From NCBI GenBank assembly GCA_021806295.1, contig JAJZXS010000006.1, forward strand, positions 1 through 35,813: a stretch of DNA of 35,813 bases, written 5' to 3'. A program made the translations under genes and the position numbers. The notes below the pieces were generated by a model that was not told the origin of the DNA, made no database searches, and saw nothing but the letters and a program-made list of their open reading frames with translations. This DNA comes from Thermoplasmata archaeon (GTDB lineage Archaea; Thermoplasmatota; Thermoplasmata; Thermoplasmatales; Thermoplasmataceae). This document shows positions 15,821 through 24,459 of this stretch, piece by piece. Numbering within the stretch: position 1 is the first letter of the stretch; the number at the start of each line of letters is the position of its first letter.

Positions 15821-18177
15821 GGTAGATCCCAGTCCGGATCTGTCTGCACCTTTCCCAGTGCAGCTTCCAGCTGTATTCTCTTTTCTACAGATGCAACCAT
15901 CTTCCTTACATGGACCACTGCATCAGGATTAACGGAAATGTCGTCTATACCGGATCTCACAAGGAAATCAACAATTTCATCATACTGTGAAGGTGCCTGG
16001 CCACATATTGATACTATTTTTCCATCCCTGTGTGCAATTTTTATTAGATACCGGATCGCCCTTTTCACTGCAAGGTCTCTTTCGTCAAACATGGAGCTCA
16101 TTTTTCCATTGTTCCTGTCAGATCCGAGAAGAAGCATTGTAAGGTCATTTGAACCTATGGAATACCCGTCAACATACTGATTAAATTTATCCGCGAGAAC
16201 AATATTGCTCGGTATTTCTGACATCAGAAACAGTTTGAAATCCTTTGTTCTTTCCAGGCCATTATCCTCCATTATTTTTACTACCTTCTTTAACTCCTCA
16301 ACAGTTCTGGTGAAAGGTATCATTACCCATAGATTCTTTAGAAGGTATTCATCCCTGGCCTTCTTGATTGCCTTCAATTCCAGTTTAAAGGCTTCCCTGT
16401 ACCTTTCGTCATAATACCTTGAGGCACCCCTCCATCCCAGTAGAGGATTGTCCTCCTCGGGCTCGAATTCCGACCCGCCCTTCAGGCTTTTGTATTCATC
16501 AGACTTGAAATCTGAGAAACGAAGTACCACCGGTCTCGGTGCGAAGTCCCTGCATACTCTTGCCAGTTCAGAGGACAGCTTATCAACGAAATAGTCACCT
16601 CTTCCGCTTTTGATAAGTGAAAGTGGATGCTCCCCTATTTCAGCCCATATGAATTCCTCTCTCATAAGGCCTATTCCATCGGATGGCAATTTTGATACCT
16701 TCTCAGATAGCTGTGGCTCACCCATATTAACCAGAACCTTTGTGCCAGTTATTATATCACTTTCATAGGAAACGGGTGTAGTTGTTTCAGCAGGTGCACT
16801 GAACTCCGTAATTCCGCCCAGATATACAAGTCCATTCTTGGCATCCACAGTTATCGTTTCCCCGTCCCTGAGGGTTTCGGTTGCCTTCTGGCCAAATGAG
16901 GATGTTCCCACTATACAGGGAACTCCAAGTTCCCTGGAAATGATTGCAGCATGGCAGGTTAATCCCCCATCATCGGTTATAATCGCACGGGCTTTACCCA
17001 TTATAGGTACCCAGTCAGGGGCTGTCATCTTTGTAACAAGTATGTCACCCTCCCTGAATTTCTCCATCTCATCCACATTCAGCAGTACCCTGGCAGTACC
17101 TGATATTTTCCCAGGTGACGCTGGCAATCCCTTCAAAATTACATCATTTTCATCTGCTTCCTTTTGCTGTTCCATCTTATTTTCACCATTATTGTTTTTC
17201 CATACAGTCTCAAATCTTGCCTGCAAAACATATATTTTATGGTCGAATGAATCCCTAGCCCATTCTATGTCCATGCTGTTTCCATAATGTTTTTCAAGTT
17301 GCATGCCATAATTTGCCAGTTCCAGTATTTCATTGTCTGAAATGGATGGCCTCTGCGCCATTTCTGAATCCACTATTAGTTCCTCTGTCCCCCCTGTTTC
17401 AAGGCATTTAAGCATTTTACCTTTGTTAGTTATAATCCTCTCCTGGATTTCCATTGTATTTTTGTCAACATAGAATGTATCGGGCGTAACTACACCGCCA
17501 ACTATGTATTCTCCAAGGCCATAGCTGGATTCAACAATTATTCTGGAATTATCTCCGTTTGAAACATCCACGGTGAACATCACCCCGGATACCTCAGAAA
17601 ACAACTGCTTCTGAACCGCAACTGCAAGGGCAATGTTGAAATGATCAAAGTGTTTCTTTTCCCTGTAATATATAGCCCTTGGAGAGAAGAGGCTGGCGAA
17701 ACATTCCTTTATATTCTGAACCACGTCGTCCTCACCGTGTATATTGAGGTACGTATCCTGTTCCCCAGCAAAGCTCGCATCAGGAAGATCTTCAGATGTT
17801 GCTGAGGACCTGACAGCAACATAAATGTTTTTTTCCTTTTCAATCAATTTCCTGTAATATTCCCTTATCTCCTGCCCCAGTGTATGGTTGAAATGTGAAC
17901 TGAGGAATAACTGTCTGATTTTCTCACTTGCCTCCTTAAGCTTCTTTGAGTTATCAATGTCGGTGCTTTTTATTATATTGAGAATTCTGTCATCCAGGTT
18001 ATTCTCCTTTATGAATTCTCTGTATGCAAGGCTGGTTGTGGAAAATCCGTTTGGAACCGGAACCGATTTCAATTTTACCATCTCTCCCAGATTAGCGGAC
18101 TTGCCTCCAACTATTGGTACATCCTCTTTCGAAATTTCACTAAACCACAGTATTCTAGCGCTGGTTTTATCTGTCAT
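15817..18177 (-). CDS. ppsA: phosphoenolpyruvate synthase (pyruvate, water dikinase)
   Basis: Makes PEP from pyruvate and ATP, giving AMP and phosphate; the entry to gluconeogenesis in many Archaea. The 786-residue protein shows the full order: ATP-grasp domain with VGGKSANLGEM and VRSSATSEDLPDASFAGEQ (122-140), the phospho-His domain with TDDGGLTCHAAIISRELG (H409), and the PEP/pyruvate barrel with GIGLMREEF, SNDLTMLLLGSDR and the catalytic Cys in SICGQAPS. It has the usual length. A linker near residues 328-345 is rich in Asn, Glu and Lys. TATA-like GTTAAATATC sits about 26 nt before the ATG, so it is probably leaderless. Confidence 0.95.
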   Translation of the reverse strand: MTDKTSARILWFSEISKEDVPIVGGKSANLGEMVKLKSVPVPNGFSTTSLAYREFIKENNLDDRILNIIKSTDIDNSKKLKEASEKIRQLFLSSHFNHTLGQEIREYYRKLIEKEKNIYVAVRSSATSEDLPDASFAGEQDTYLNIHGEDDVVQNIKECFASLFSPRAIYYREKKHFDHFNIALAVAVQKQLFSEVSGVMFTVDVSNGDNSRIIVESSYGLGEYIVGGVVTPDTFYVDKNTMEIQERIITNKGKMLKCLETGGTEELIVDSEMAQRPSISDNEILELANYGMQLEKHYGNSMDIEWARDSFDHKIYVLQARFETVWKNNNGENKMEQQKEADENDVILKGLPASPGKISGTARVLLNVDEMEKFREGDILVTKMTAPDWVPIMGKARAIITDDGGLTCHAAIISRELGVPCIVGTSSFGQKATETLRDGETITVDAKNGLVYLGGITEFSAPAETTTPVSYESDIITGTKVLVNMGEPQLSEKVSKLPSDGIGLMREEFIWAEIGEHPLSLIKSGRGDYFVDKLSSELARVCRDFAPRPVVLRFSDFKSDEYKSLKGGSEFEPEEDNPLLGWRGASRYYDERYREAFKLELKAIKKARDEYLLKNLWVMIPFTRTVEELKKVVKIMEDNGLERTKDFKLFLMSEIPSNIVLADKFNQYVDGYSIGSNDLTMLLLGSDRNNGKMSSMFDERDLAVKRAIRYLIKIAHRDGKIVSICGQAPSQYDEIVDFLVRSGIDDISVNPDAVVHVRKMVASVEKRIQLEAALGKVQTDPDWDLP

Positions 18178-18469
18178 CGATTAAAAATTCGCTTTTGATA
18201 TTTAACTACTACCTATAATGATAACAATTTTTCGGCAATTCACGTGTGTAATATATAGTAAAAGTTTCACAAAGCTAAATTGAAAAAACATAAAATGAAC
18301 ATAATATGTATCATGAGCCAATATTTTTAACTATTTCAAGCATATTATGAATAAGATTATCATAAGCGACATTAAAACAATATGTTTAAATACTTAAATT
18401 GATTTAACTACCACATTTTAAACTTTTTCCAATGCACAAATTTTAACTAATAGAGAAACATAATCAATT

Positions 18470-19060
18470 ATGTTGGAAGACAAATTCATTACAGTGCAAG
18501 ATTCAAAAATACACTATATAGAGGACGGAAACGGAACACCGATTATTTTCTGCCATGGAGCAAGATTCAACGCAAGAACCTATGAAGAAACAGGCACAAT
18601 TCAGACGGCAGTGGATGCCGGTTACCATGCAATTTCTGTAGACTTTCCCGGCTACGGAAAATCAGAAAATCTTTCTACTGATCTTTTTACCTTCATTTCG
18701 GAGTTTATGGAGGCCATGAAACTTGAACAGGCCGTTGTACTTGGCGCATCCATGGGCGGAGAAGCGGCTATTGGCTTCGCAACAAAATACCCGGAAAAGA
18801 CCCGAGCCCTTATCCTGGTCGGAGCTGTTGGAGTTACAGATATGGAAGCCGGCCTGAGCATGATTGCGGATAAGCCAACTCTCCTGATCTGGGGTAAAAA
18901 TGATGCTATATCGGCCCCTTCAAACTACGAAATCATAATGCGCTATAATACGGCAGCAGAATTCGCTAACATAGGGAGGCAGCATGCCTGTTATCTCGAT
19001 GACCCAAAAGGGTTCAATGACAGAATAAAAGCGTTTCTTGAGGAATTAAGAGGTAAATAG
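18470..19060 (+). CDS. alpha/beta hydrolase
   Basis: A 196-residue serine hydrolase with the complete triad: S94 in GASMGG, D145 in WGKNDAIS, H172 in GRQHACYL. The oxyanion segment is FCHGARF (27-33). The compact size without a lid domain resembles CIB/CCG1-interacting-factor-B-like hydrolases; the substrate is unknown, with small esters likely. AATTTTAACT (about 18437-18446) lies about 27 nt before the ATG. The 292-nt spacer before it is very AT-rich and shows only promoter-like elements for this gene and for PEP synthase. Confidence 0.87.
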   Translation: MLEDKFITVQDSKIHYIEDGNGTPIIFCHGARFNARTYEETGTIQTAVDAGYHAISVDFPGYGKSENLSTDLFTFISEFMEAMKLEQAVVLGASMGGEAAIGFATKYPEKTRALILVGAVGVTDMEAGLSMIADKPTLLIWGKNDAISAPSNYEIIMRYNTAAEFANIGRQHACYLDDPKGFNDRIKAFLEELRGK

Positions 19061-19084
19061 GTCATATTTTTTATTATCAGAATC

Positions 19085-20047
19085 TTAAACGAAATGTCTT
19101 ATAAATGGGAGCACCTCCAGCCTGATCCCAAAATCGTTGACAGTTTTTTTAACGTATTTTATGGCTATGATGTTGCTGAGATTCAATGTCCTGCCTGCCT
19201 GTATGTTTGATACCAGCCTGGAAAGCCTGTAATAATAACCGAATTCTTTTATAATGCGATGCCGGTACACATTTCCTGCATCTTCTGGGCCATACCTTTT
19301 TATGCATTCATACAATATTTCAGCACTCCTCAATGAGGGAATTATCCCTTCTCCAGTTACCGGTGATACTGTTCCTATTGATTCTCCTATTCCAATAACA
19401 TTTCCATTCTGGATAGAACCGAATTGCGGGGACATCCTGATATTTCTGGATGTTATTCTTACCGGTATGTATTTTCTAACAGCGGTGAGGTCATCCACGG
19501 AGAGGGAACCAGCTCCTACATGATATTTATTTCCCATTGGGAAACTCCAGAAGTAGCCTCTCCCACGTTCAAAAAAATAAAAATAGAAATCCTTGTGTTC
19601 AGAACTGTCAGTTAAATATTCCAGAGTATAGTACTGTGTGTCTTCCCGGGATTTGCCAAGATACGCCCTGGAAATACCTGTAGCATCAATAATTAATCCA
19701 TCGTCATCCCTGTTGATTTTTGATAGTTCAATACTATTTCTGGCATCCTCCTCGAGTTTATTTTTATCAAACGTACAGAGGCCTGATGGGTCAAGTATCC
19801 TGTCATCAAACTTATTCCCTGCAAATGTTATTTTATTTGCACGTGAAAGTATATATTTTTCAAAATCGATATTTATCTGTGACATATATTTATGCATTAT
19901 GTTTTCATTTGTTGCGTATCCACACGGTATGTAGAATTTTTCCTTCTTTATGTCAAATCCGGTAACGTTAAAGCCATCATTCTTTAAGCGCTGGTATAGA
20001 TATATTCCTGAAATGCCCAGTCCGGCTATTCTTATCCTTTGTTCCAT
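19085..20047 (-). CDS. geranylgeranyl reductase-family flavoprotein
   Basis: FAD-dependent reductase of the family that saturates isoprenoid chains of archaeal lipids. The N-terminus has the Rossmann turn GLGISG (9-14), then YIPCGYAT as the P-C-G substrate-site phrase, a YFWSFPMGNKYHVGAG segment, and IGESIGTVSPVTGEGI, the second FAD motif (usually GDAAG...P.TGEGI). At 320 residues it is shorter than the roughly 390 usual for digeranylgeranylglycerophospholipid reductase, so it may be a paralogue acting on another isoprenoid. A TATA-like GATTTATGC lies about 28 nt before the ATG. Confidence 0.82.
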   Translation of the reverse strand: MEQRIRIAGLGISGIYLYQRLKNDGFNVTGFDIKKEKFYIPCGYATNENIMHKYMSQINIDFEKYILSRANKITFAGNKFDDRILDPSGLCTFDKNKLEEDARNSIELSKINRDDDGLIIDATGISRAYLGKSREDTQYYTLEYLTDSSEHKDFYFYFFERGRGYFWSFPMGNKYHVGAGSLSVDDLTAVRKYIPVRITSRNIRMSPQFGSIQNGNVIGIGESIGTVSPVTGEGIIPSLRSAEILYECIKRYGPEDAGNVYRHRIIKEFGYYYRLSRLVSNIQAGRTLNLSNIIAIKYVKKTVNDFGIRLEVLPFIRHFV

Positions 20048-20134
20048 AACGTTATATCTGCGTTTGCATAAATCTTTTTATCATGACTATGCATACAAAA
20101 CAAAATATATCTACAATTTTCTGAAATTTTATGG

Positions 20135-20142
20135 TATAAAAA
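20135..20142 (+). promoter_or_regulatory. TATA box of DtxR-family regulator gene
   Basis: TATAAAAA, 31-38 nt before ATG 20173. A second AT-rich choice, GGTTTAATT (20143-20151), is 22-30 nt before the ATG. Either way the downstream palindrome covers the core promoter or the transcription start. Confidence 0.6.
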
Positions 20143-20146
20143 GGTT

Positions 20147-20166
20147 TAATTAGGCATACCTAATTA
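20147..20166. promoter_or_regulatory. DtxR-type metalloregulator operator (perfect palindrome)
   Basis: TAATTAGG and CCTAATTA form a perfect 8-bp inverted repeat around the 4-nt centre CATA. The core TTAGG-n4-CCTAA agrees with known DtxR/IdeR/MDR1-type sites (TTAGG...CCTAA). It lies between the TATA box and the start codon of a DtxR-family gene, so metal-dependent self-repression is the simplest reading. No second copy with both half-sites was noticed by eye in the window. Confidence 0.75.
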
Positions 20167-20172
20167 TGTTTT

Positions 20173-20808
20173 ATGAATTTCAAGAACAACGAAGAGGATT
20201 ATGTTAAAACAATTTTTTCTTTATCGGAGGCATTCGAGGTGGCAAACGAAAACCAGATAAGCAGGGATTTAAATGTATCAATGGCTACTGTTTCAGAATA
20301 CCTGAATAAACTGGAAAGAAAGAAACTTATCAGAAAGGACGGGAGGGACATAACACTTACCAGGGAAGGCTATACTATGGCCATACCGGTGATTAAAAAA
20401 CACAGGATATCAGAAGTATTTGCGGTCAAAATGCTGGAAGTTCCATGGGAATATTCGCACTCTGCTGTAATGGACATCGAACATACCATAGAAGATAAAT
20501 ATTTTGATAATTTTATTCGAAATCTCGGCAACCCTTTAAAATGCCCACATGGAAACTCTATATATAATACAAGCAAAACTGATGATATAAAAGCACTTCT
20601 GGCAGATAATGGAAAATACCGGATAAGCCGCATTGTTTATGAGGATACAGAAATGCTGAAAAAAATGGCAGATCTTGGGATGTATCCTGATACGATTGTT
20701 GAAGTCATGCATGGGGATGTAGTTATCCTGTCAAATAACAATGGGGAGCTGAAACTGCCATCAATAATGTCTAGGACCATCAGGTTAGGTAATATCCTCC
20801 CTGCTTAA
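20173..20808 (+). CDS. DtxR-family metal-dependent transcriptional regulator
   Basis: Iron- or manganese-responsive DNA-binding repressor, 211 residues, with all three family parts. A winged helix is at about 6-62 (ISRDLNVSMATVSEYLNKLE as recognition region). The metal-binding and dimer domain (about 65-135) has KKHRISEVF, HSAVMDIEHTIED and the C-P-H-G phrase PLKCPHGNSIYN. A C-terminal FeoA/SH3-like domain follows (about 140-210). The metal cannot be read directly. The operator palindrome just upstream suggests autoregulation. The geranylgeranyl reductase gene diverges 125 nt away. Confidence 0.92.
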   Translation: MNFKNNEEDYVKTIFSLSEAFEVANENQISRDLNVSMATVSEYLNKLERKKLIRKDGRDITLTREGYTMAIPVIKKHRISEVFAVKMLEVPWEYSHSAVMDIEHTIEDKYFDNFIRNLGNPLKCPHGNSIYNTSKTDDIKALLADNGKYRISRIVYEDTEMLKKMADLGMYPDTIVEVMHGDVVILSNNNGELKLPSIMSRTIRLGNILPA

Positions 20809-20964
20809 CTCAAGTGGCTTCCCAATTAAGACTTAAATAAGCTGACATAATTTTATCTATCTTTAAAATAAATAAATTTATTAAAAAATATAAATAAAGC
20901 ATAAACTGGTCCAATACAACGTGCCACTGTTATAATAATTTTTTCTTTCGGTTATAATATAAAA

Positions 20965-21741
20965 TTATTTCTTGGGGCTTTTCACGGATCTCTTGGTTGA
21001 TATAGATCGCTTCCTGACTGTCATGTTATTTTCCAATAGGAAACGATATTTTTCAAGTAAGGCTTTAAAATTATCATTGGCTGAATTCAGAAGCTGTATA
21101 GTATCATCAAGTGTTCTTTCTTTAATTTCGTGCATCTGGAGTTTCTGTTCCAACCCGTAATTCTTTGTCTTTAATTCCTCTATGAATCCATTTCTATTTT
21201 CTAATGTATTTTCCATATTTTTTATTGTTGATTCCTGTTTTTTTGATAGGGATGTAAGTTCTGTATTAACCTTTTCAATTTCCTGAATCTTTGCCTGTAT
21301 ATTAAGTAAAGATTTATTTTTTTCATCAAGCTCCTGCTTGAGTTTCATTATTGCATCCTGATTGGCTGCTTTAGTATTTTCAAGGTCATCCCTGAGCTGC
21401 CCGTTTTCCTGTTCCAGTTTTTCAACGGTAGAGGTATTTTCAGTTATGGCATTCTTACTCTTCTCAAGCTCTGCATTTCTATCCTCCAGCTCAAGCTGCA
21501 TATTCTGCATCTGTTTTTTAGAGGATTCAAAAGCCTCATTAGTATTTAAAAGTGATTGTTTTAGGGATTCATTTTCCTTTTGAAGTTCTGCCTTTTCCCT
21601 GGCAGCCTCATCTATCTTGCCCTCAAGATCGTTTATGTGGGATTTTAATTTTTCATTATCTGCCTCAAGATTCTCCATATCGGAATGCATTTTCTGTATC
21701 TGATCCTGAAATTCTTCCAGCTGTTTTTTAGCGTTTGCCAT
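20965..21741 (-). CDS. long coiled-coil protein with basic tail
   Basis: From ATG 21741 (MANAKKQLEEFQDQ) the protein has 258 residues, almost all heptad-like helix rich in Glu, Lys, Gln, Asn and Leu (about 5-225), with no Pro or Gly breaks of note. It ends in a basic Ser/Lys/Arg tail (VRKRSISTKRSVKSPKK). There is no signal peptide, membrane segment or ATP-binding site, so it is not an SMC or Rad50 protein. A cytoskeletal, chromatin-linked or scaffolding role is possible, but coiled coils give no sure assignment. A 16-residue upstream extension to 21789 is less likely because TATA-like sequence lies within it. Confidence 0.75.
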   Translation of the reverse strand: MANAKKQLEEFQDQIQKMHSDMENLEADNEKLKSHINDLEGKIDEAAREKAELQKENESLKQSLLNTNEAFESSKKQMQNMQLELEDRNAELEKSKNAITENTSTVEKLEQENGQLRDDLENTKAANQDAIMKLKQELDEKNKSLLNIQAKIQEIEKVNTELTSLSKKQESTIKNMENTLENRNGFIEELKTKNYGLEQKLQMHEIKERTLDDTIQLLNSANDNFKALLEKYRFLLENNMTVRKRSISTKRSVKSPKK

Positions 21742-21958
21742 AGTGGAATATATATTAAAGCGTATATAATTCTTTGTATATGAATTCAAAAATTTCCATG
21801 TAATCTATTATAGCAACATGCTACAAAATGTTAATAAATTAATTATAAAAATCCATAATGTAAATTTCAGTACTGGTTGATTTAATTACATTTGAAATAA
21901 AATTCGCTGGATAATTAGTTAAATTAATATAAGATATAATTATCTAATATTGATAACT

Positions 21959-22546
21959 ATGTTACAGATAGGAGAATTAGCACCGGATTTTGAAACAGAC
22001 ACATATTTTCCAGAAAAGAAAGAGATAAAGACTATTAAACTGTCGGATTACAGGGGCAAATGGGTAATCCTTACATTCTATCCCGGGGATTTTACCTTTG
22101 TCTGTGCCACCGATATAGAGGCCCTGATGGGTTCATACGACAAGTTCCTGAAGGAAGGCGCCCAGGTATTCGGCATCAGTGAGGATTCAGTGTTCTCACA
22201 CAAGGCTTGGTGTGATACATCTCCAAGGGTAAGTAAGAGCAAAATCCCGCTGATAGACGACTATACAAAGGAAATAGCAAAGAACTATGGATTCCTGGAC
22301 ACAAAGGGATACCAGGCACAGAGAGGGCTCGTAATAATTGACCCAGAAGGCAAAATACAGTATGAAGCCATGTTCAATGATGGACTCGGAAAGGATGTAA
22401 GGCATATCTATGGTGCATTTATGGGATTGAAAACATTGCATGATGCTCCGGAAGAGGCAGGCCATATGTGCGCAATACCTGCTGACTGGACACCAGGAGA
22501 ATCACCACTGGATATAAATATAGTAAGGGATATAGGAAAACTTTAA
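21959..22546 (+). CDS. 2-Cys peroxiredoxin (AhpC/Prx1 class)
   Basis: Reduces hydrogen peroxide and organic peroxides in the cytoplasm. The 195-residue protein has the peroxidatic C49 in YPGDFTFVCATD, with the conserved Thr two residues before the Val, and the resolving C171 in EEAGHMCAIPADW. A further Cys (C85, WCDTSP) is present. Length and motifs fit the AhpC class. The ATG at 21959 lies 24 nt from TATA-like AGATATAAT; the TTG at 21950 is an upstream alternative. A T-run terminator follows, then a TrmB-family regulator. The nearby CoA-disulfide-reductase-like enzyme may belong to the same thiol network (inference). Confidence 0.93.
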   Translation: MLQIGELAPDFETDTYFPEKKEIKTIKLSDYRGKWVILTFYPGDFTFVCATDIEALMGSYDKFLKEGAQVFGISEDSVFSHKAWCDTSPRVSKSKIPLIDDYTKEIAKNYGFLDTKGYQAQRGLVIIDPEGKIQYEAMFNDGLGKDVRHIYGAFMGLKTLHDAPEEAGHMCAIPADWTPGESPLDINIVRDIGKL

Positions 22547-22553
22547 TTTTTTT
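22547..22553 (+). terminator. oligo-T terminator after peroxiredoxin gene
   Basis: Seven consecutive T on the coding strand immediately follow the stop codon. Archaeal RNA polymerase commonly stops at such runs. The next gene has its own TATA box at about 22571-22580. Confidence 0.45.
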
Positions 22554-22598
22554 ATTAATCAATATAAATATTTATTTATATCTTTACAATAAACCTAT

Positions 22599-23624
22599 AT
22601 GACCGGTGAAGAACTATTTGAAAAATTATCAAAGTTTGGATTATCACCCTATGAGATAAAAGTTTATAAAACATTATTGCTGAACGGACCGCAGACATCA
22701 ACCTCAATTGTTTCTACTGCTGGAGTTCCACAGCCCAGAGTTTATGATCTTTTCAACAATTTGCTCACAAAAGGGCTAATAGAAATTAGTCCGGGCAAGA
22801 AAAAGATATACCGTGCAGTGCCTGTTGACGTTGCCCTGACAAGGATAATTGGGGAGATGACATCATACAGGGATGAACTCTCAGAGTTTATCAAAAGTTC
22901 TGAACCAGAAACAACAAAATACAATCCTTACCTGTGGTATATGGACAATATTAACCTGATAAGAGAGCAAATGAAAAATATGGTTATGAATGCCCAGTCG
23001 GAAATTATAGTGTCATTGCGCCTTCCGCTTCTACGGTACCTGGATAAATATCTACTCGATGCAGCAGAGCGGGGGATTTCTGTAATTATAACTGTATTTC
23101 CAGATTCTGACAGGTATGACATTAGCCAGCTGGTGACAAAAGCCGTGATTAAAAGAAGGCCGGGCATATCACCTGAAATTATGATAATGGACAGGGATGA
23201 GGCAATAGTATATGTTGATAATATAAGTACAAAAACCAAATATGCTATAGATTTCCAGGAACAGGAAATGATTCACATTATAAATTACTATTACTATAAC
23301 GTGGTCTGGAAACCTTCCATATACATATCCAAGTTCCAGATTAAGGATTCATGGGGCTTCAAGACTTCATGGATATCATGCGAGGCCATTAATGTGTTTA
23401 TGAATAATGGATACCGTCTCACAGGACATGTTATAGGAGACACACAGAACGGGGAGGTCAATATAAGTGGAAACATAAAGGGCACAGATGTCATTCCCGG
23501 ATACAAAAATTCCTATCTTATAGAAACGGATGAACGTGTCTTCACTGTGGGAGGCCGGCTGACACGTATAGAGGATATAAGAATGGACCTGCTCGAGCTC
23601 CATGCAGAGAAAATCCAGCAGTAA
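22599..23624 (+). CDS. TrmB-family transcriptional regulator
   Basis: A 341-residue regulator. The N-terminal winged helix (about 8-78) has LSPYEIKVYKTLLLNGPQTS and GVPQPRVYDLFNNLLTKGLI, the standard TrmB recognition region. A phospholipase-D-like middle follows (about 110-230), then a C-terminal beta-rich domain (about 250-341) of the kind that binds sugars in TrmB/TrmBL1. It is therefore a full-length sensor rather than an HTH-only paralogue. TrmB proteins control sugar uptake and central carbon flow; the target here is unknown, and the adjacent glycosyltransferase is only a candidate. Leaderless promoter about 27 nt upstream. Confidence 0.9.
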   Translation: MTGEELFEKLSKFGLSPYEIKVYKTLLLNGPQTSTSIVSTAGVPQPRVYDLFNNLLTKGLIEISPGKKKIYRAVPVDVALTRIIGEMTSYRDELSEFIKSSEPETTKYNPYLWYMDNINLIREQMKNMVMNAQSEIIVSLRLPLLRYLDKYLLDAAERGISVIITVFPDSDRYDISQLVTKAVIKRRPGISPEIMIMDRDEAIVYVDNISTKTKYAIDFQEQEMIHIINYYYYNVVWKPSIYISKFQIKDSWGFKTSWISCEAINVFMNNGYRLTGHVIGDTQNGEVNISGNIKGTDVIPGYKNSYLIETDERVFTVGGRLTRIEDIRMDLLELHAEKIQQ

Positions 23625-23703
23625 AAATATGAATTGTAGGTTGTCCCTTTCGAATCATGGAATTCAAATATTTTAAATTTGATAACATTATATACATCGG
23701 TTT

Positions 23704-24459
23704 ATGATATCAAATGCCTCAGTTGTAATACCTGCTCTTAACGAAAAAGATAACCTGAATAGACTTATTCCAGCACTGAAAAAGGATAATGTTAGTTCAA
23801 TATATGTTATAGACGATAGCTCCACTGACGGTACCGAAGAATTGAAGAAAAAATATCCTGATGTGCATTTTCTGATCCGGGGTGGGAGACTCGGACTTAT
23901 AAGTGCAGAAATAGATGGAATGAGGCTGACCGATACAGATTATGTTGTTGTCATGGACGCAGACCTTTCACATAGGCCAGAGGATGTGCCGGGAATGATT
24001 GATCAGGCCATTAAAACATCATCCGACCTCGTAATAGGGTCAAGATACATGGAAAGCGGAATTACCAATGATGAATTCATCAGGCAGGTAATAAGTAAAA
24101 TTGCCAATATGCTTTTCAGGATATCATTTGATGTTGATCTGCACGATTGCACTTCCGGATTCAGGGTATACAGCAGAAGGGCATGCAACTACCTTGGAAA
24201 ACAGATAGATATTGAAAATGGCTATGTTGGCCAGGTAGATATAGTGAGCAGGTTGCGGCATGAAGGATTTAAAATTACCGAATACCCTGTTGTTTTTGTT
24301 AAGAGAACCGAAGGCAAATCAAAATTGAAGATGCGTGAAATAGTAAATTTCTTCCTTTTTGTTGTATATAATAAAAAGATGTTCAGATTTTTGATGAGCT
24401 TTGCAGGCCTGGTAATTGTCATGGTAGTTATTTCATACCTGATTATCCGTTTTGTCTAA
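23704..24459 (+). CDS. GT2 glycosyltransferase, dolichyl-phosphate mannose/glucose synthase-like
   Basis: Transfers a sugar from a nucleotide donor to a polyprenyl phosphate at the inner membrane face, supplying protein or lipid glycosylation. The 251-residue protein has the GT-A core: VVIPALNEKDN near the start, IDDSSTDGT (about 36-44), VVMDADLSHRPEDV with the metal-binding DxD, and DCTSGFRVYSRRA, all typical of the DPM1 group. One hydrophobic helix at the C-terminus (about 226-249) anchors it. Its last 27 nt overlap the end of the convergent flavoenzyme gene. Confidence 0.9.
   Translation: MISNASVVIPALNEKDNLNRLIPALKKDNVSSIYVIDDSSTDGTEELKKKYPDVHFLIRGGRLGLISAEIDGMRLTDTDYVVVMDADLSHRPEDVPGMIDQAIKTSSDLVIGSRYMESGITNDEFIRQVISKIANMLFRISFDVDLHDCTSGFRVYSRRACNYLGKQIDIENGYVGQVDIVSRLRHEGFKITEYPVVFVKRTEGKSKLKMREIVNFFLFVVYNKKMFRFLMSFAGLVIVMVVISYLIIRFV

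Noticed and set aside
20878-20900. AATAAATTTATT palindrome between convergent genes
   Set aside because: A/T-only symmetry in an intergenic terminator zone; no reason to call a site.
22564-22575. 12-nt palindrome ATAAATATTTAT before the TrmB gene
   Set aside because: Pure A/T palindromes of this size are common by chance in such AT-rich spacers and overlap TATA-like sequence.
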